Assembly (NCBI GenBank): GCA_023105745.1 | Contig: JALGQZ010000002.1 | Location: 47,962,497 to 48,026,496 of the forward strand | Length of the DNA: 64,000 bases | DNA from: Austropuccinia psidii | Lineage: Eukaryota > Basidiomycota > Pucciniomycetes > Pucciniales > Sphaerophragmiaceae | Reading direction: 5' to 3' | Shown: positions 1 to 10,426 of the stretch, piece after piece | Layout: every line of letters starts with the position of its first letter | Numbering within the stretch: the stretch's first letter is position 1 | Made by a program: the position numbers and the translations under genes | Notes under the pieces: model-generated | Told to the model about the DNA's origin: nothing | The model's input: the letters and a program-made list of their open reading frames with translations, nothing else | Databases searched by the model: none

Positions 1-170
1 TTTTATAATATTATTGTTTTATACTAATAAAGTTATAAACAATAAAATTGGTGTGTTTTCTCTTAAAAATAATATTTCTTACTATTTTTAATTGATTTCT
101 ACCTTATACAAATTTTGAGGACAGGAAAAGTACTTGATTTTTAATCAAAGTTTCATATCCACACCTTACA
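1..170 (+). repeat. 3' terminal part of an LTR, family B
   Basis: The sequence lines up with the last ~170 bases of both LTRs of gypsy element B (53600-53767 and 61710-61879). Shared blocks are the TTGGTGTGTTTTCTCTTAAAA stretch, a GGAAAAGTA block and the end CATATCCACACCTTACA. No primer-binding site follows, so this is a 3' LTR or a solo LTR. It abuts the start of the family A LTR, and the order of insertion cannot be read here. Confidence 0.85.
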
Positions 171-228
171 ATTATATTAATCTCAAGCTTACCAAATATT
201 TTCTTTTAAAAAATAAACAATTGAAGAA

Positions 229-1075
229 TTATGGAAAAATATCAGGAAAACTGGGGAGAAGGAAACAAAATTTTGGAATAAATTTGGAGATAGAAATTTT
301 AGAATAACTCTGAAGATAGGATATAAAATTACATAATAAAATTGTGGAATATATCAAGACAAAAATCAAAGAAATTTTGGAATTTTGAATAAGAACTGAG
401 AATAAAATTATGGAAGATATTGTGGAATAACTCCAGAGATGGGAATGAAATTGGAGAATTTCAGAGAAGAAATGATAATAAAATTGTGGAATTTTGGACA
501 AGGAAATTAAAATGCAGAATAATTTCAGAGATGGAAATAGGAATTTGGGAATTAATTCAGAGACAGAATTATGGAATGAAGTTGTAGAATAACTTTGGAG
601 ATAGGAATAAAATTTCAGAATTTCAGAGAAGAAATAAGAGTAAAATTTGGGAATTATGGAGAAGAAATTAGAATAAAATTGAGGAACTTGGGAGTAATTA
701 TTGAAGATATTGCAGAATAAATATGGGGATTAAAAAAAAATGGGGAAAAAATACAGAGAATTAAAATAGGATTTCAGAATTATAGAAAAATCCCAGAATA
801 ACTCTGGGAAAGAAATCAAAATGTTGAATGATTTCAGAGATGAAAATAGGAATTAAGGAATAGCTCCAAAGACAGAATTATGGAATGAAGGTGAAGAATA
901 ACTCTTCAGAAGAAAATAAAAATGTGGAATAATTTAAGAGATGGACAACAAATTACAAAACTACAAAATAGGGATGGAATAACTCTTGAGAAGGAAATAA
1001 AATTTCAGAACTCTGGAACTAGGTAAATAAAACTGTAAAGAAGTTTTAGGGAATAATCAAGAAGATTAAAGTTTC
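229..1075 (+). repeat. Purine-rich degenerate tandem array in LTR-A copy 1
   Basis: Units of roughly 30-40 bases repeat with variation around GGAATAAAATT, TGTGGAAT, TTCAGAGAAGAAAT and AACTCCAGAGAT. The plus strand is strongly enriched in A and G and poor in C over more than 800 bases. The minus-strand open frame here (FHNF/ISS-type repeats) only reflects this composition. The homologous array in copy 2 lies at 22590-23340. Confidence 0.75.
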
Positions 1076-1504
1076 AACCAGAAGAATTTTAATTAAAATA
1101 ACAAATACAAATTTCTCCACCTTATTGTATCATCCATTTCAAAATCACAATATTCAATAGAGATAAACTAAATTCAGCTATTTACATTAATATTGATCAC
1201 AGAATAAGAGCTTTATTTTATCCACCTCAAGAAAAATTAACAGAAATGACTCAAGGCTATGCAATAAATTACAATAGAGTTGCCAAGAGAAAATGTCTAC
1301 TTAGTAATATTAACGCACATAAAATTCCATAGAAATGATGCAATATCTGCATGAAATGATGAAATAATAAAATTGAAACACCAGGAACATTTTCTAAAGA
1401 TTTCATATAAATTTTAAAAACAATTTCCCCAACTTTGTTCAAATCTAATGGAAGTGCACTCAATTGAAAATTATGTATTTTACCCACTTTCTCCTCTTAC
1501 AAGA

Positions 1505-1905
1505 AGAATGTCACCAGCTAAATTATCTCAAAGATATACTATGACCAGAGGAAATTTCAATTGCAAGAAGCTGTATTTCCTCAGCTATCTTGGCAAAAAT
1601 AAACTCTCACCAGCCAAATTACATCAATTAAATCACATGATTTTGATAGGAAAAACACCACCAGCCAAATTCTCTCAGCAAACATGTAACAAAGTCACCA
1701 AAAAGCAAAATTTCACCAGCTAAATTCTCTCAAAGATATCATATTACTAGAAGAAATTTCAATTGTCAGAAGCTGTATTTTCTCCACTTTCTTGGAAAAA
1801 ACAAAATATCACCAGCCAAATTATCTCAATGAGATCACATTATTTTGATATGAAAAACACAACCAGAAAAAATCTCGCAGAAAACACATTGCTACACAAT
1901 ACTAA
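1505..1905 (+). repeat. Tandem duplication of ~200 bp in LTR-A copy 1
   Basis: The core CACCAGCTAAATT recurs at 1512 and 1714, and CACCAGCCAAATT recurs at 1618 and 1810, giving a period of about 190-200 bases. Surrounding phrases such as ATTTCAATTG and AGAAGCTGTATTT recur with them. LTR-A copy 2 (about 23670-23880) has essentially one unit, so the duplication postdates separation of the two copies or was lost from one. Confidence 0.65.
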
Positions 1906-1984
1906 ATGTCTCACTAGCTAAAACATCTCAACTATGATTTTTCTAGGTCCCCTGTTTTTAAAAGATCCATGGTGTCCTAAAAGG

Positions 1985-1992
1985 TATAAATA
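1985..1992 (+). promoter_or_regulatory. TATA box of LTR-A copy 1
   Basis: TATAAATA lies about 690 bases before the LTR end, in the context AAGGTATAAATAGAGGTC. The homologous site in copy 2 is TATGAATA at 23949, and the related LTR-E has TATAAATA at 43169. Conservation of position across three LTRs supports an RNA polymerase II core promoter that starts the element transcript. Confidence 0.6.
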
Positions 1993-2089
1993 GAGGTCTT
2001 ACCTCCCTGATTTTCCAAAAAAAACAATGGAACAAGCTCACACTATTGAGGAGCACAAACATACCTGAAATAGCAGTGTTTTAGCGGTG

Positions 2090-2250
2090 AAAAGCTCAGT
2101 TGCTTAGTATTTTTGAATAATAGTAGCATAACCATAGAAAAAAGCTAAGTAGCTTAGTATTATTAAAAAATAGTAGTATAACTGTAGTGAAAAGAATAGT
2201 AGCCTTTCTCTGAAGATTAGTATTATTAACAAGAAAGCAGTAGGAATATA
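2090..2250 (+). repeat. 50-bp-period tandem array downstream of the LTR-A promoter
   Basis: The phrase AAGCTCAGTTGCTTAGTAT at 2091 recurs as AAGCTAAGTAGCTTAGTAT at 2141 and in decayed form at 2191, an exact 50-base spacing. It lies about 100 bases after the TATA box, so it would be transcribed. Copy 2 has the same array at 24075-24225, again with a 50-base period. Confidence 0.65.
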
Positions 2251-2674
2251 AAAATAATTTTGAAGAATTATTATCAGTATTAAATCCTGTGGTCTTATTC
2301 TTAATATTAATATCAAAACAATCATAATAAAAAAAGGAAAAGGAATCTTTTATAATTATTATTCAAATAAAATCACATATTAGTCTTCAGTTTATCAACA
2401 ATCATAGTTTTAAATTTGAGTTTTGACTGTAGTATTATTGATAGATTTGATTTAAAGACTACTGATAAGTCTTCTCTATCTGTTAAAGACAAAAATCTGT
2501 TTTTATTTTGTGACTCTATGTAGGCTGAATATTCAGTATCATTCAGAGGGGAAGCTAATACACCTTAGCATCCATGGTTATTGGAAAATTCTGAAATTCA
2601 AAACAGACTTACCAAGAGTTTCCCCCACAAGGTACTGCCTTATTTCGTAAAAACCCAAAAGGAGATCCCACATA

Positions 2675-2692
2675 TGGTGTCCCAACAGTGGC
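2675..2692 (+). other. Primer-binding site of gypsy element A
   Basis: TGGTGTCCCAACAGTGGC follows the LTR end CCCACA with a 2-base gap. It starts with TGG, the complement of a tRNA 3' CCA, as expected for first-strand priming in LTR retrotransposons. The cognate tRNA was not identified. Copy 2 of the LTR lacks this sequence after its end, consistent with its being the 3' LTR. Confidence 0.6.
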
Positions 2693-3274
2693 CATACAGC
2701 TTTAACCATCAATAATCAGAAAAATACCAGAAAAAAAATCTTGTCAAAATTAATCCATAAAAAAACCCTTTACCAATCAGGAAAGCTCCCAATACTATAA
2801 ATTCAATCTGGAAGCAGAAATCCCAGAAAGCCATAAATAATAATCACCATCATGTTCTTCAACAAAATAATTTCATTATTTTTATCTAAAAATAGGAGAA
2901 ATACCACCTGGAGAAGAATCACCTATAGATTATAGTATAGCAGTTGGTAAACCCAAAACCAAGAAGAAAGATAAGAAGATATTTACATATTATTTTAAAA
3001 AATTACTCAAGGAAATATTTGAAAATGAAAAAAATTGAACAACAGAAAAAAACAAACAAGATATCAATATTGATTAAGCATCATCTTTAAAGATACCACA
3101 TAATCCCAATGAATACAAAGAAGAAATTATCAATGAAGAGACCATGCAAGGACAAGAAGATATGTCTGATACAGAAAAAATTAATAAAAAAATGTTGTAA
3201 TTGAAACAAAAATTTTAATTTTTAAGAAAGAAGGAAAAAGAAAAGATTCAAGTTTTACCACAGAAAATAGCCCA
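2693..3274 (+). other. Leader between primer-binding site and gag, element A
   Basis: This stretch is A-rich with many stops in all frames. It probably holds the untranslated leader and a decayed gag N-terminus rich in K, E and N. No separate gene or signal is evident. Confidence 0.35.
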
Positions 3275-5170
3275 ATGGGAGAAACTACAACCATTCAAAA
3301 AAATATGAGACAAAAAGGATCACAATCACCATTTTCAAGCCCCTTGGACTCATTAACTCCATTGAATTCACAAAGAAATAATACTCTACCAAAAAGGGTT
3401 AATATTCATGCACAGTATTTAGTCCCATTACAGCAAGAAATTACTAGAAATAGAAAACCCATTGTTAAGATTAGGCCAAAGGATTATAGCTTATGGTTTT
3501 ATGAAAAGGAAGTAGAAAGATTTATCAGAAGAGTGGAAAATATAGCAGAAATTGGAGAATAAAGTGGAAAGGATATAACAAGACAAATATACTTTTGGAA
3601 TAAAGATCAAGAAATTAGCTACCATATTGAAGGACTTTTTGGATATGAAACTGGCTATTGAGAGAAATTAAAATTGGATATTAAGAGAAGATGGGAAACA
3701 ATATAGCCTGAAAGAGGATACAATCTTTCCTCAATAACTCAACTATTCACAAAGATTCAACAAGAAGGAGGATTTAGAAATATGACTAAATATAGAAAGT
3801 TAATTGGGGAATATGAATCCATAATTAGTTATCTCAAAAGTTATAAATATATACAAGGATATAGTAATCACCATGAAGAAATTTTGGCTAGTCTTTCCTC
3901 AAGTGTTCAATAATCCATTTATAAAGGAATGATAGAAGATAAGGCCATGGTGCAAGCTTTGGATAGTGGCTATATAATTACACTTAGAAGCAAAAGTCTC
4001 AATTCAAAAGGAGGAATTTCAACAAGAAAAGTCACAAGAGAAGAAAGCTAGGTTTGAAGAGAAAATTTGGAAAGAAGTCTTAAAGAAAATGAAAGATCTT
4101 ACCCAAAAAATTGGAAATCCTCCACCACAAAAACATAAATCAAAGGAAACCATGAAGGAATCAGCTAAGGAATTATTTGATAAGCCAGAAACCTTGCAGA
4201 AGTAGTTGAATATACAAAGAAAAACCGAAAAAGAGATAACCATAATCAGAAAATTACACAAAACTCACAAAAATTCAGGCCAAGGTATCCTTCACCACCC
4301 ATATGTTCCAGCTCAAATGGTTCCATGACAACAACTAAAGTGTTATTAATTCTAAGAAGAAAAAAAATTCCAAAATGAGATTTAATCATCTCACAGAAGA
4401 CTTGGAGAAAAGAATTTTACTCAAGCATGGAGGAACATATCTTCTTCCAAATTTTTGAAGAGTACCCTCAGAAGGCCCTATATCTGACAAAGAATTGGTT
4501 AGACAGTTTGTCAAAAATAAAGAGGAATTCACTAAAATAAGGATGAAAAATAAAATCCACCCCTAAAAAATAAATAACCAACAGTAATCAAAGATCACAA
4601 ATATGAGAAGGCAGCCACTATAGCTCAAATAGGACAATTAAGAAACCAGAAATATCATCAAATATCACCATCAAAATGAGAATCTTAAAATATATGTTGG
4701 CTCTAGGCAGACAAGGAAAAGAGCTGGAAGACAGAAAATTCAAAGTCAAGCTCAGGAACAGGATAAGAATGAAACACAAAAAACCTTCATAAATATAATA
4801 ACAGGTGCCTACCATGAGGAAGATTAGGAAGAGGAAAAGATAAGAGTTTTAATCCCAAAAAAATACAAGAAAAAAATGGGTCAGAAAATGATGATATTAA
4901 AATAATTTTTAAGCAAAATAATAAGGAGATATAAAAACAGGATTAAAAAAAGATGGAATTGAATAGCAAAGTAAAATACACAGTCAACAATTCAAAGACA
5001 ATAATTGAACATGTGATGAAGAAAATACTTGAAAAAAAGATAAATCTTACTCTTGAAAAAATATTATGCATATCACCAACCTTTATTGATAAGTTAAAAA
5101 GTTTAACTTTCCAAGAAATAGATGTTACAAAATCAGTCAATACATCAAATATTCAAGAAATATGTCATTA
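3275..5170 (+). pseudogene. gag of gypsy element A, decayed
   Basis: The longest clear part (3275-3562) reads through LPKRVN, KIRPKDYSLWF and EKEVERFIRRVENIAE, a wording I recognise from rust-fungal gypsy Gag. Past a stop at 3560 the same coding line continues with ISYHIEG, RRWETI, LFTKIQQEGG and IGEYESII up to about 3990. This is the retrotransposon Gag core that forms the virus-like particle. A CCHC zinc knuckle expected near 4335 has decayed: KCY is followed by stops and the second cysteine is gone. A second readable block at 4953-5160 includes KINLTLEKILCISPTFIDKLK, a linker before the protease. Many in-frame stops and at least one frameshift make it non-functional. Confidence 0.75.
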
Positions 5171-5260
5171 AAGCTAAGGGACCACAATACAACAAGATTA
5201 CATTATTAATGAGAACTTGGATCTATGTAAGGATTTATTGGAAGAGAAGAGTATCCTAAA

Positions 5261-5692
5261 ATGGCATTGGTTGATACTGGATCAGAAATCAACATTATTT
5301 GGGGAGAAACAGCAATTAAGGTATCACTTACAAGTAGAAAACTCAATATGAACCTCAGAGGAATTGGTGGAAATACAAAATCTGTGGTTGGACTCACAGA
5401 ATTTACAACAGTTACTATGATAACAGGAAAAGAAAAAGTAATTCATTTGTTTATAGAAAAAGGAGCTGTACACACCATACTGGGAGGAACATTCTTAGCA
5501 GATAATAATTTTAAATTAGAATTTTCACACAAGAAAGAGGAATTATTTAGTTATACAGAGGAAGATGGACAAAGATTATGTTTTCCAATATGTAACCCTC
5601 AATCTATGGGTTGGGAAATTTCTCCACCAAGAGTTATGGAGCTTTTTGATTCTTCAGAAATTGGAAAATGGTCAATCAATCAAGTAGATTAA
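5261..5692 (+). pseudogene. Retropepsin-type aspartic protease of gypsy element A
   Basis: This 143-codon uninterrupted frame opens with ALVDTGSEINII, the retropepsin active-site motif, with the catalytic Asp codon at 5273-5275. It continues with a GIGG flap-like segment, AVHTILGGTFLADN (the conserved hydrophobic-Gly motif) and the tail GWEISPPRVMEL. In the family the enzyme works as a dimer and cuts the Gag polyprotein. The frame is open only because the next stop is distant; it is part of a longer gag-pro reading frame, so the ATG at 5261 is not a true start. All catalytic residues I can judge are present, but the polyprotein around it is broken. Confidence 0.8.
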
Positions 5693-6648
5693 TCCAAAAG
5701 AAAAGAAAAAGAGGGAACAGAAAGTAAATCTGAAACAACAATAAAAAGAATATTCATTGGACCAAATGAAATACCCTTCTCAGCTATTTTTGATACAAAA
5801 ACAAAATTTAACATCATAGCTCAGGTAATAACTGAGATAGCAGAATCAAATGTCAGCCCTTAAACATCAAAATAAAGAGATAAATCTTTGAAGCCAATTG
5901 ACCAAATTGAAAATCTTGAAGTTACTTTTTTTAAGGAAGAAAAAATGCACATGGACTTTATAGTATTTGAAAATTTTAATCAGATAGTATCTCAAGAAAT
6001 TCCTAGAATATCATCTTCAAAGGAAGAAAGTATTCTGCCAGAACCTAATAGAAAATCTAAATGAAAGGAGCCAGAAGATAGTGAAGCAATAGAAAAAATC
6101 AAAGAGGAACTGAAGAAGATGAGAAGAAATTTGGACATGGCCATAGAAGACCCAGAGAAATGGTTAGGACTAATGTTAAGTTGTATGAATGAAGAAGATG
6201 AAGGAGAAAGCCCACATAAGAAATTTAAAATGTATCTGAAGCCACCTGAAGCAAATTGGTCAGGAATCACACAAGATTATTTCAATTTATTTCAGGAAGA
6301 AATTGGGAACATTACTGATATTGAAACATGTTTAATTAATGGAGAATCAAAATATGACACAATCAAGCCATAAGAAATAAGAAAAGTTAAAGAATTGAAA
6401 AATTGAAGTTCCAGAATTACTGAAGACTGGATGGATAAAGTTCAGGATAGAGAAAGGAAAAGGAGGGTTAAAAAAATGATTAAAAAAGTGCTAGAAGAAG
6501 GAAAATTGGTAGAATCAGAAGATGAATTGATTTCATATCAACAAAAGAATGGAAATTGGAAAGATAAATTCAAGAAAGGAAGAAGATTTGAGGAACTAGA
6601 GGAAGGAGAGATAACAGAAAATACACAAAGGCTAGATGGACTTACCAT
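5693..6648 (+). pseudogene. Post-protease coding region of element A with a second retropepsin-like motif
   Basis: After the stop at 5690 the same frame resumes (IFIGPNEIPFSAIFDTKTKFNII), placing FDT at 5789-5797, 173 codons after the first active site. Further on comes MDFIVFENF, like the VEFIVLENC segment that follows the protease of element B. This suggests a second, degenerate retropepsin unit in which the Gly of DTG reads Lys. Downstream, frames at 6119-6373 (PPEANWSGITQDYFNLFQEEIG) and 6431-6648 (charged, K/E-rich, EELEEGEITENTQRLDGLT) are open over many codons. The frame runs straight into the solo LTR at 6649. I do not recognise the downstream domain. Confidence 0.5.
6644..6648. repeat. 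Target-site duplication, left copy (ACCAT)
   Basis: ACCAT directly precedes TGTGAG at 6649 and is repeated exactly at 8670-8674 after the LTR end CCTTACA. A 5-bp duplication is the gypsy integrase signature. Confidence 0.85.
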
Positions 6649-8669
6649 TGTGAGCCTTTGAGATATGACCACATAACCAATAAGGTCACAAAAGACTCAG
6701 AATAATTATACCTTTAACATAATTATATTAAAATTACTTAGAATAATTATACATTAAAAATAATTACTTAAATATACAAAAAATACCATAAATTGGTATA
6801 AAAATTGGTTTAACTTAAAAACCAATGAATCAACATGTGAAATAAATTATACCATTGGATTCCCCATGGAAAAATACACTTATAAGATTTTTATGGCATA
6901 TCTGTAAAGTCAATATTTGATGAATTATAAGGTATAATACTTTATAAAAACCATAAAACTTTATTTATCTCAAGCACTAATGGAACAACATGTGAAATAA
7001 ACTGTACCAGTGGATTTCCCAAGAAAATCCACACATAAAACAATTAATGAGCTAATTTCCAAAGTTAATACTTAAGGAATTAACCTGAATATATGCACTT
7101 TTTTGGTCAACGCATATATTCAAGGATCATAGCTAATATCTCCTAAACTATACATGATAGAATGATGAACCAAAAAAAAAAGTTACCACGTAATTACTGT
7201 ACGAACACAGATATTAACTTTCTTTTACAAATTATAAACAAGGTTAAAACCTATGATGAAATATTGATAAAAATCAACAGAGCTGTTGACCACTTTGTTG
7301 TGAAAGTGGTCCAAACTTAAAAAAAAGTATACAGTTGGATTCTACTAGCTCATTCGTGAAGAATGATGTAATTTTTATTATTAAATTCAGGGTATAACCC
7401 CCTGAAATCAAGGTTTGAAGTTTAAAATATTGAATTTCGACAGAAAAGATGAGTTACAAGAAAAATCATCAAAATTAGAGTTTTGATTATGTAATGAAAA
7501 GCTCTTGGCAGCATAATGAAATTATGCCAGGCTATCAGAATTCACTCTCCGAATTGCTGTAGAGTGAAAATCTTAAACGTTATTGAGGATCAAAGTTTGA
7601 GCTTAATTTGAGCAGTTATGATCACTCAAAGTAACCTTAATTTCAGTTTAACAGTCTTAAGAGTGATAAAATTGGTGAATACTATTAGTTTATGATTAAA
7701 ACTAATAAAATCCACGAAATTTGGGGTTCTGCCAAGCCTCTGATGTCATCAACTTTAGAGTTATAGTGATAACTCTAAATATTGGTGTAATAATGATGTA
7801 ATATGGTTTGATAATGATGTAATCATCCCCAAACCTTAAAATATTGATCAATTCCAGTGGATATGATCAGTACACGTCTGCTAGAAGCCTGTTGGACTCT
7901 AGGAGGGAGGTATTTACTATAAATAGAGCTCTTTTTACTCTATTTTCCCCTCAGACGCATCAAAAACATTAAATCAATTAAATAAAAGGTAATTTCTTTA
8001 TTCTTTATATATAAAACTCTTATATTATTAAAGACCAAAGACCATCTTATTATTAATCACTACTTTTGTGTGATTAAATCAATTCTTTAATTGTTTTTGT
8101 CATAAATCTCTCTAAAAACTCATTTCCACGTAAAATCAAGAAATTTAGTAAATTTTCTTTATTTTTTATTGTAAATACAATTTGAAAACGTTGTATTCTT
8201 TTGGTGTAAAATATCTCAAAATTATTATTTTAAGTGTTAAAAGTAGGTTATTTCATCTTATTAAAATAATTTCTCTCTTATTATTACTCTTAATAATTCT
8301 TAATTAATATAAATAGTATTTATATTAATATATAACTTTAATATTGGTAATATTATTGTTATTAATTGTTTTTTATTTATCAAAAACAGTTTTTTACGCC
8401 TTTATTATTTGTTGGTAACAATAATAAAGAGCTTTATAATATATTAATTATTTTATATTAATATATTATTTATAATATTATAATTTTATATAATATTAAT
8501 TATATTATTATATTTATTTAATAATATAATATTTTTACGCCATAATAATAATATTTCTTTATTATTATTATTATTTTAATCTTATTTATTTCAATTATAA
8601 GGACATTCAGAGTACAATAAGTAACAAATTAGTAATTTCTTACTTATTGTTTCATAGTCAAACCTTACA
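6649..8669 (+). repeat. Solo LTR, family C
   Basis: The 2021-base unit starts TGTGAGCCTTTGAGATATG and ends TCAAACCTTACA, with ACCAT on both sides. Parts are repeated at 51340-51563 and 61885-62479. It contains a TATA box at 7918, an internal ~155-base duplication (CAACATGTGA at 6831 and 6986) and an AT-rich 3' half. No primer-binding site or polypurine tract adjoins it and the host coding frame resumes on the far side. It is therefore a solo LTR left by recombination between the two LTRs of a lost element. Confidence 0.85.
7918..7925 (+). promoter_or_regulatory. TATA box of solo LTR-C
   Basis: TATAAATA in the context TTTACTATAAATAGAGCTC lies about 750 bases before the LTR end. The placement and flanks resemble the TATA box of LTR-A. 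Confidence 0.5.
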
Positions 8670-8674
8670 ACCAT
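8670..8674. repeat. Target-site duplication, right copy (ACCAT)
   Basis: This is identical to 6644-6648 and lies immediately after the LTR-C end at 8669. Confidence 0.85.
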
Positions 8675-9400
8675 TCTAGAACCCAATCCACAAGATGAAA
8701 TTAGAGATTAACTTAATGACACCTATGAACAATTATTCTGTTTTTACAATATCTTACTTTCAAAAAAACTTATTTATTTGATTAAAATTGATAAATGAAA
8801 TTCAGATTAACAAATGAAACCCATAATCAACATTACATAAAGCCAAAAATACTAGAGAATGAGGAAGAGGTAGATTATATAATTCTTACGATGTTGAAAT
8901 TTCAAGAGATGTATGATTATGAGCTAGATTAACCAGCATATTTCAGAACTACCCAGATCAAAAATTACAAATTTTGACTTCTTGAAATTACTAACCACTA
9001 ATGGAATAAAAGAAAATTTAAGAAATATTTACTGGAAGACACCTTATGGATATTATCAAATGACACTAGATGTACTTTTTACAAACTTCTATGGGTTCAA
9101 GATGATTTGAATCTAGATGGTTTGAAAATCTTGAGAGGAACTATTCCCTGATTTGATTTTTGATATATGTTTCTTCATGATGTCAAAGGTTTTGTTTCAG
9201 AATGGGAAGCCAATACACAAATAGAAAAATGAATCAAGCTATTTGGAGATATATTGAAAGAAATATGTATTTTAGTAATTCACAACAGAAGAGTGTGGAG
9301 ATCTCAATAATAAATCGAGAAATCTATTTCAAATCACCAATCAAAAAAAAGCAAAATAATAAAGTTCATTAGAAAAGTCTTTTCTTATCTATATTAGTAT
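8675..9400 (+). pseudogene. Continuation of element A coding region beyond the solo LTR
   Basis: If the solo LTR and one copy of the duplication are set aside, the frame that ended RLDGLT continues as LEPNPQDEI and then, past a stop, LNDTYEQLF. After about 8800 the reading becomes broken, with short acidic stretches (ENEEEVDYIILTM-like) and many stops. I cannot assign a domain. It was evidently one coding unit with 5693-6648 before the insertion. Confidence 0.4.
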
Positions 9401-9406
9401 GAGGGA

Positions 9407-9781
9407 AGTGACCTCCTGAATTATCAAAGTGGAATTTAAACTTATTAAAAAATCATTTTCAGCACTCTTATCACTCAGCAAAAGTGACCTCCTTCCTTAT
9501 CAAAGAGGAATTTAAATTTATTCCAACTTTTTTTCTCAAAACTCTTATCACTCAAGGGCAGTTACCTACTTCCTGATCAAAGAGGAATTTTAATTTCTTC
9601 AAATTAGTCAATTAAAAAAGACCTTAATCTAAAATATTCTCAAACTTCAGTGCAGTTACCTCCTGTCTTATCAAAGGGTAATTTCAATTTATTTAAATTG
9701 CTTCATTAAAAAAGAATTTCATCTAAAATATTCTCAGCTTTCAGTGGAAGTGACCTCTTAAAGAGGAATCATTATTTTATC
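9407..9781 (+). repeat. Tandem repeat, five units of 76-95 bp
   Basis: Units start AGTGACCTCCT or AGTTACCT at 9407, 9483, 9560, 9654 and 9749, each followed by TTATCAAAGAGGAATTT. Units 1 and 2 are 76-77 bases; units 3 and 4 carry an extra block (CTAAAATATTCTCA) and are 94-95 bases; unit 5 is cut short. The array lies just before the tryptophan-rich frame. Confidence 0.8.
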
Positions 9782-9916
9782 TCCAAACTCAATAATGTCA
9801 CCAAATCTCGAAAGGGACCTATGAAACCATTAAGGCCAAAATTTCACCTAAAAATGAATGGGAATGGAATCTTGGTTGGAATGAAGAAGGATGGACAGAT
9901 GTAAACTAAAAAAAAA

Positions 9917-10426
9917 GAAGAAATTGAAGAAGAAGTCAATTATTGGGGAAAACCAATGGTTGGAGAAGGAGAAGATTTATTTAAAATATGTATTCCATAC
10001 CTTCAGTTTAAAGAGTTGTTAAATTCCTCAGAAAAAATTCAAAGTGTTGAAGAATCTCAAAATTGGGGAGAGATTCTGAGATTTTTTCTCTCAAGATTGG
10101 TACTTTTAGAATTACTTACATATGAGGGTATCAAAGGAAATTTAGGAAACATCTATTGGGAAGAGGATACATTAACAGATGTAGAATTGAGAAGAAAATT
10201 ATTTTTTGGGGATTTGGAAGATTCAAAAGGAATTTTGTTTGACCTCTTGGAAATACCAGAAGGAAGAATTTTGTGGAAGCATGGAAATTATTTGATACCA
10301 AATGTCAATTGGGATGTTTTATGGGAAGATGTTTTTGTACCTGAAATTATCTGTCTAAAGGTTCAAATTTATAATGTCAATGAGGAAGATTGGAATTTTA
10401 TTTGGGAAGACTTATTTGTTAAATAA
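9917..10426 (+). pseudogene. Unrecognised acidic, tryptophan-rich open frame in element A
   Basis: An open stretch of about 170 codons runs from after the stop at 9902 to the stop at 10424, with the first ATG at 9956 (156 codons). The product is acidic and rich in W, E, L and N. It has recurring motifs (NWGEIL, NIYWEED, NWDVLWEDVF, DWNFIWEDLF), suggesting a short WxxxWED repeat. Just upstream, in another frame, NEWEWNLGWNEEGW (about 9855-9895) has the same character, so the original frame was longer and has shifted. No signal peptide or membrane segment is apparent. It sits where pol would be in a gypsy element but has no RT or integrase motif. Its function is unknown. Confidence 0.45.

Larger units (their letters stand above)
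171..2672 (+). repeat. 5' LTR of gypsy element A (LTR-A, copy 1)
   Basis: It is homologous in the same orientation to 22556-24745. The shared blocks, in order, are a purine-rich array, CACCAGCYAAATT repeats, a TATA box, a 50-bp-period array, a GATTCTATGTA block and the terminus GGAGATCCCACA. The end CCCACA at 2672 is followed after 2 bases by a primer-binding site, which marks this as the 5' LTR. The exact left edge is uncertain because family B LTR sequence ends at 170. Confidence 0.75.
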
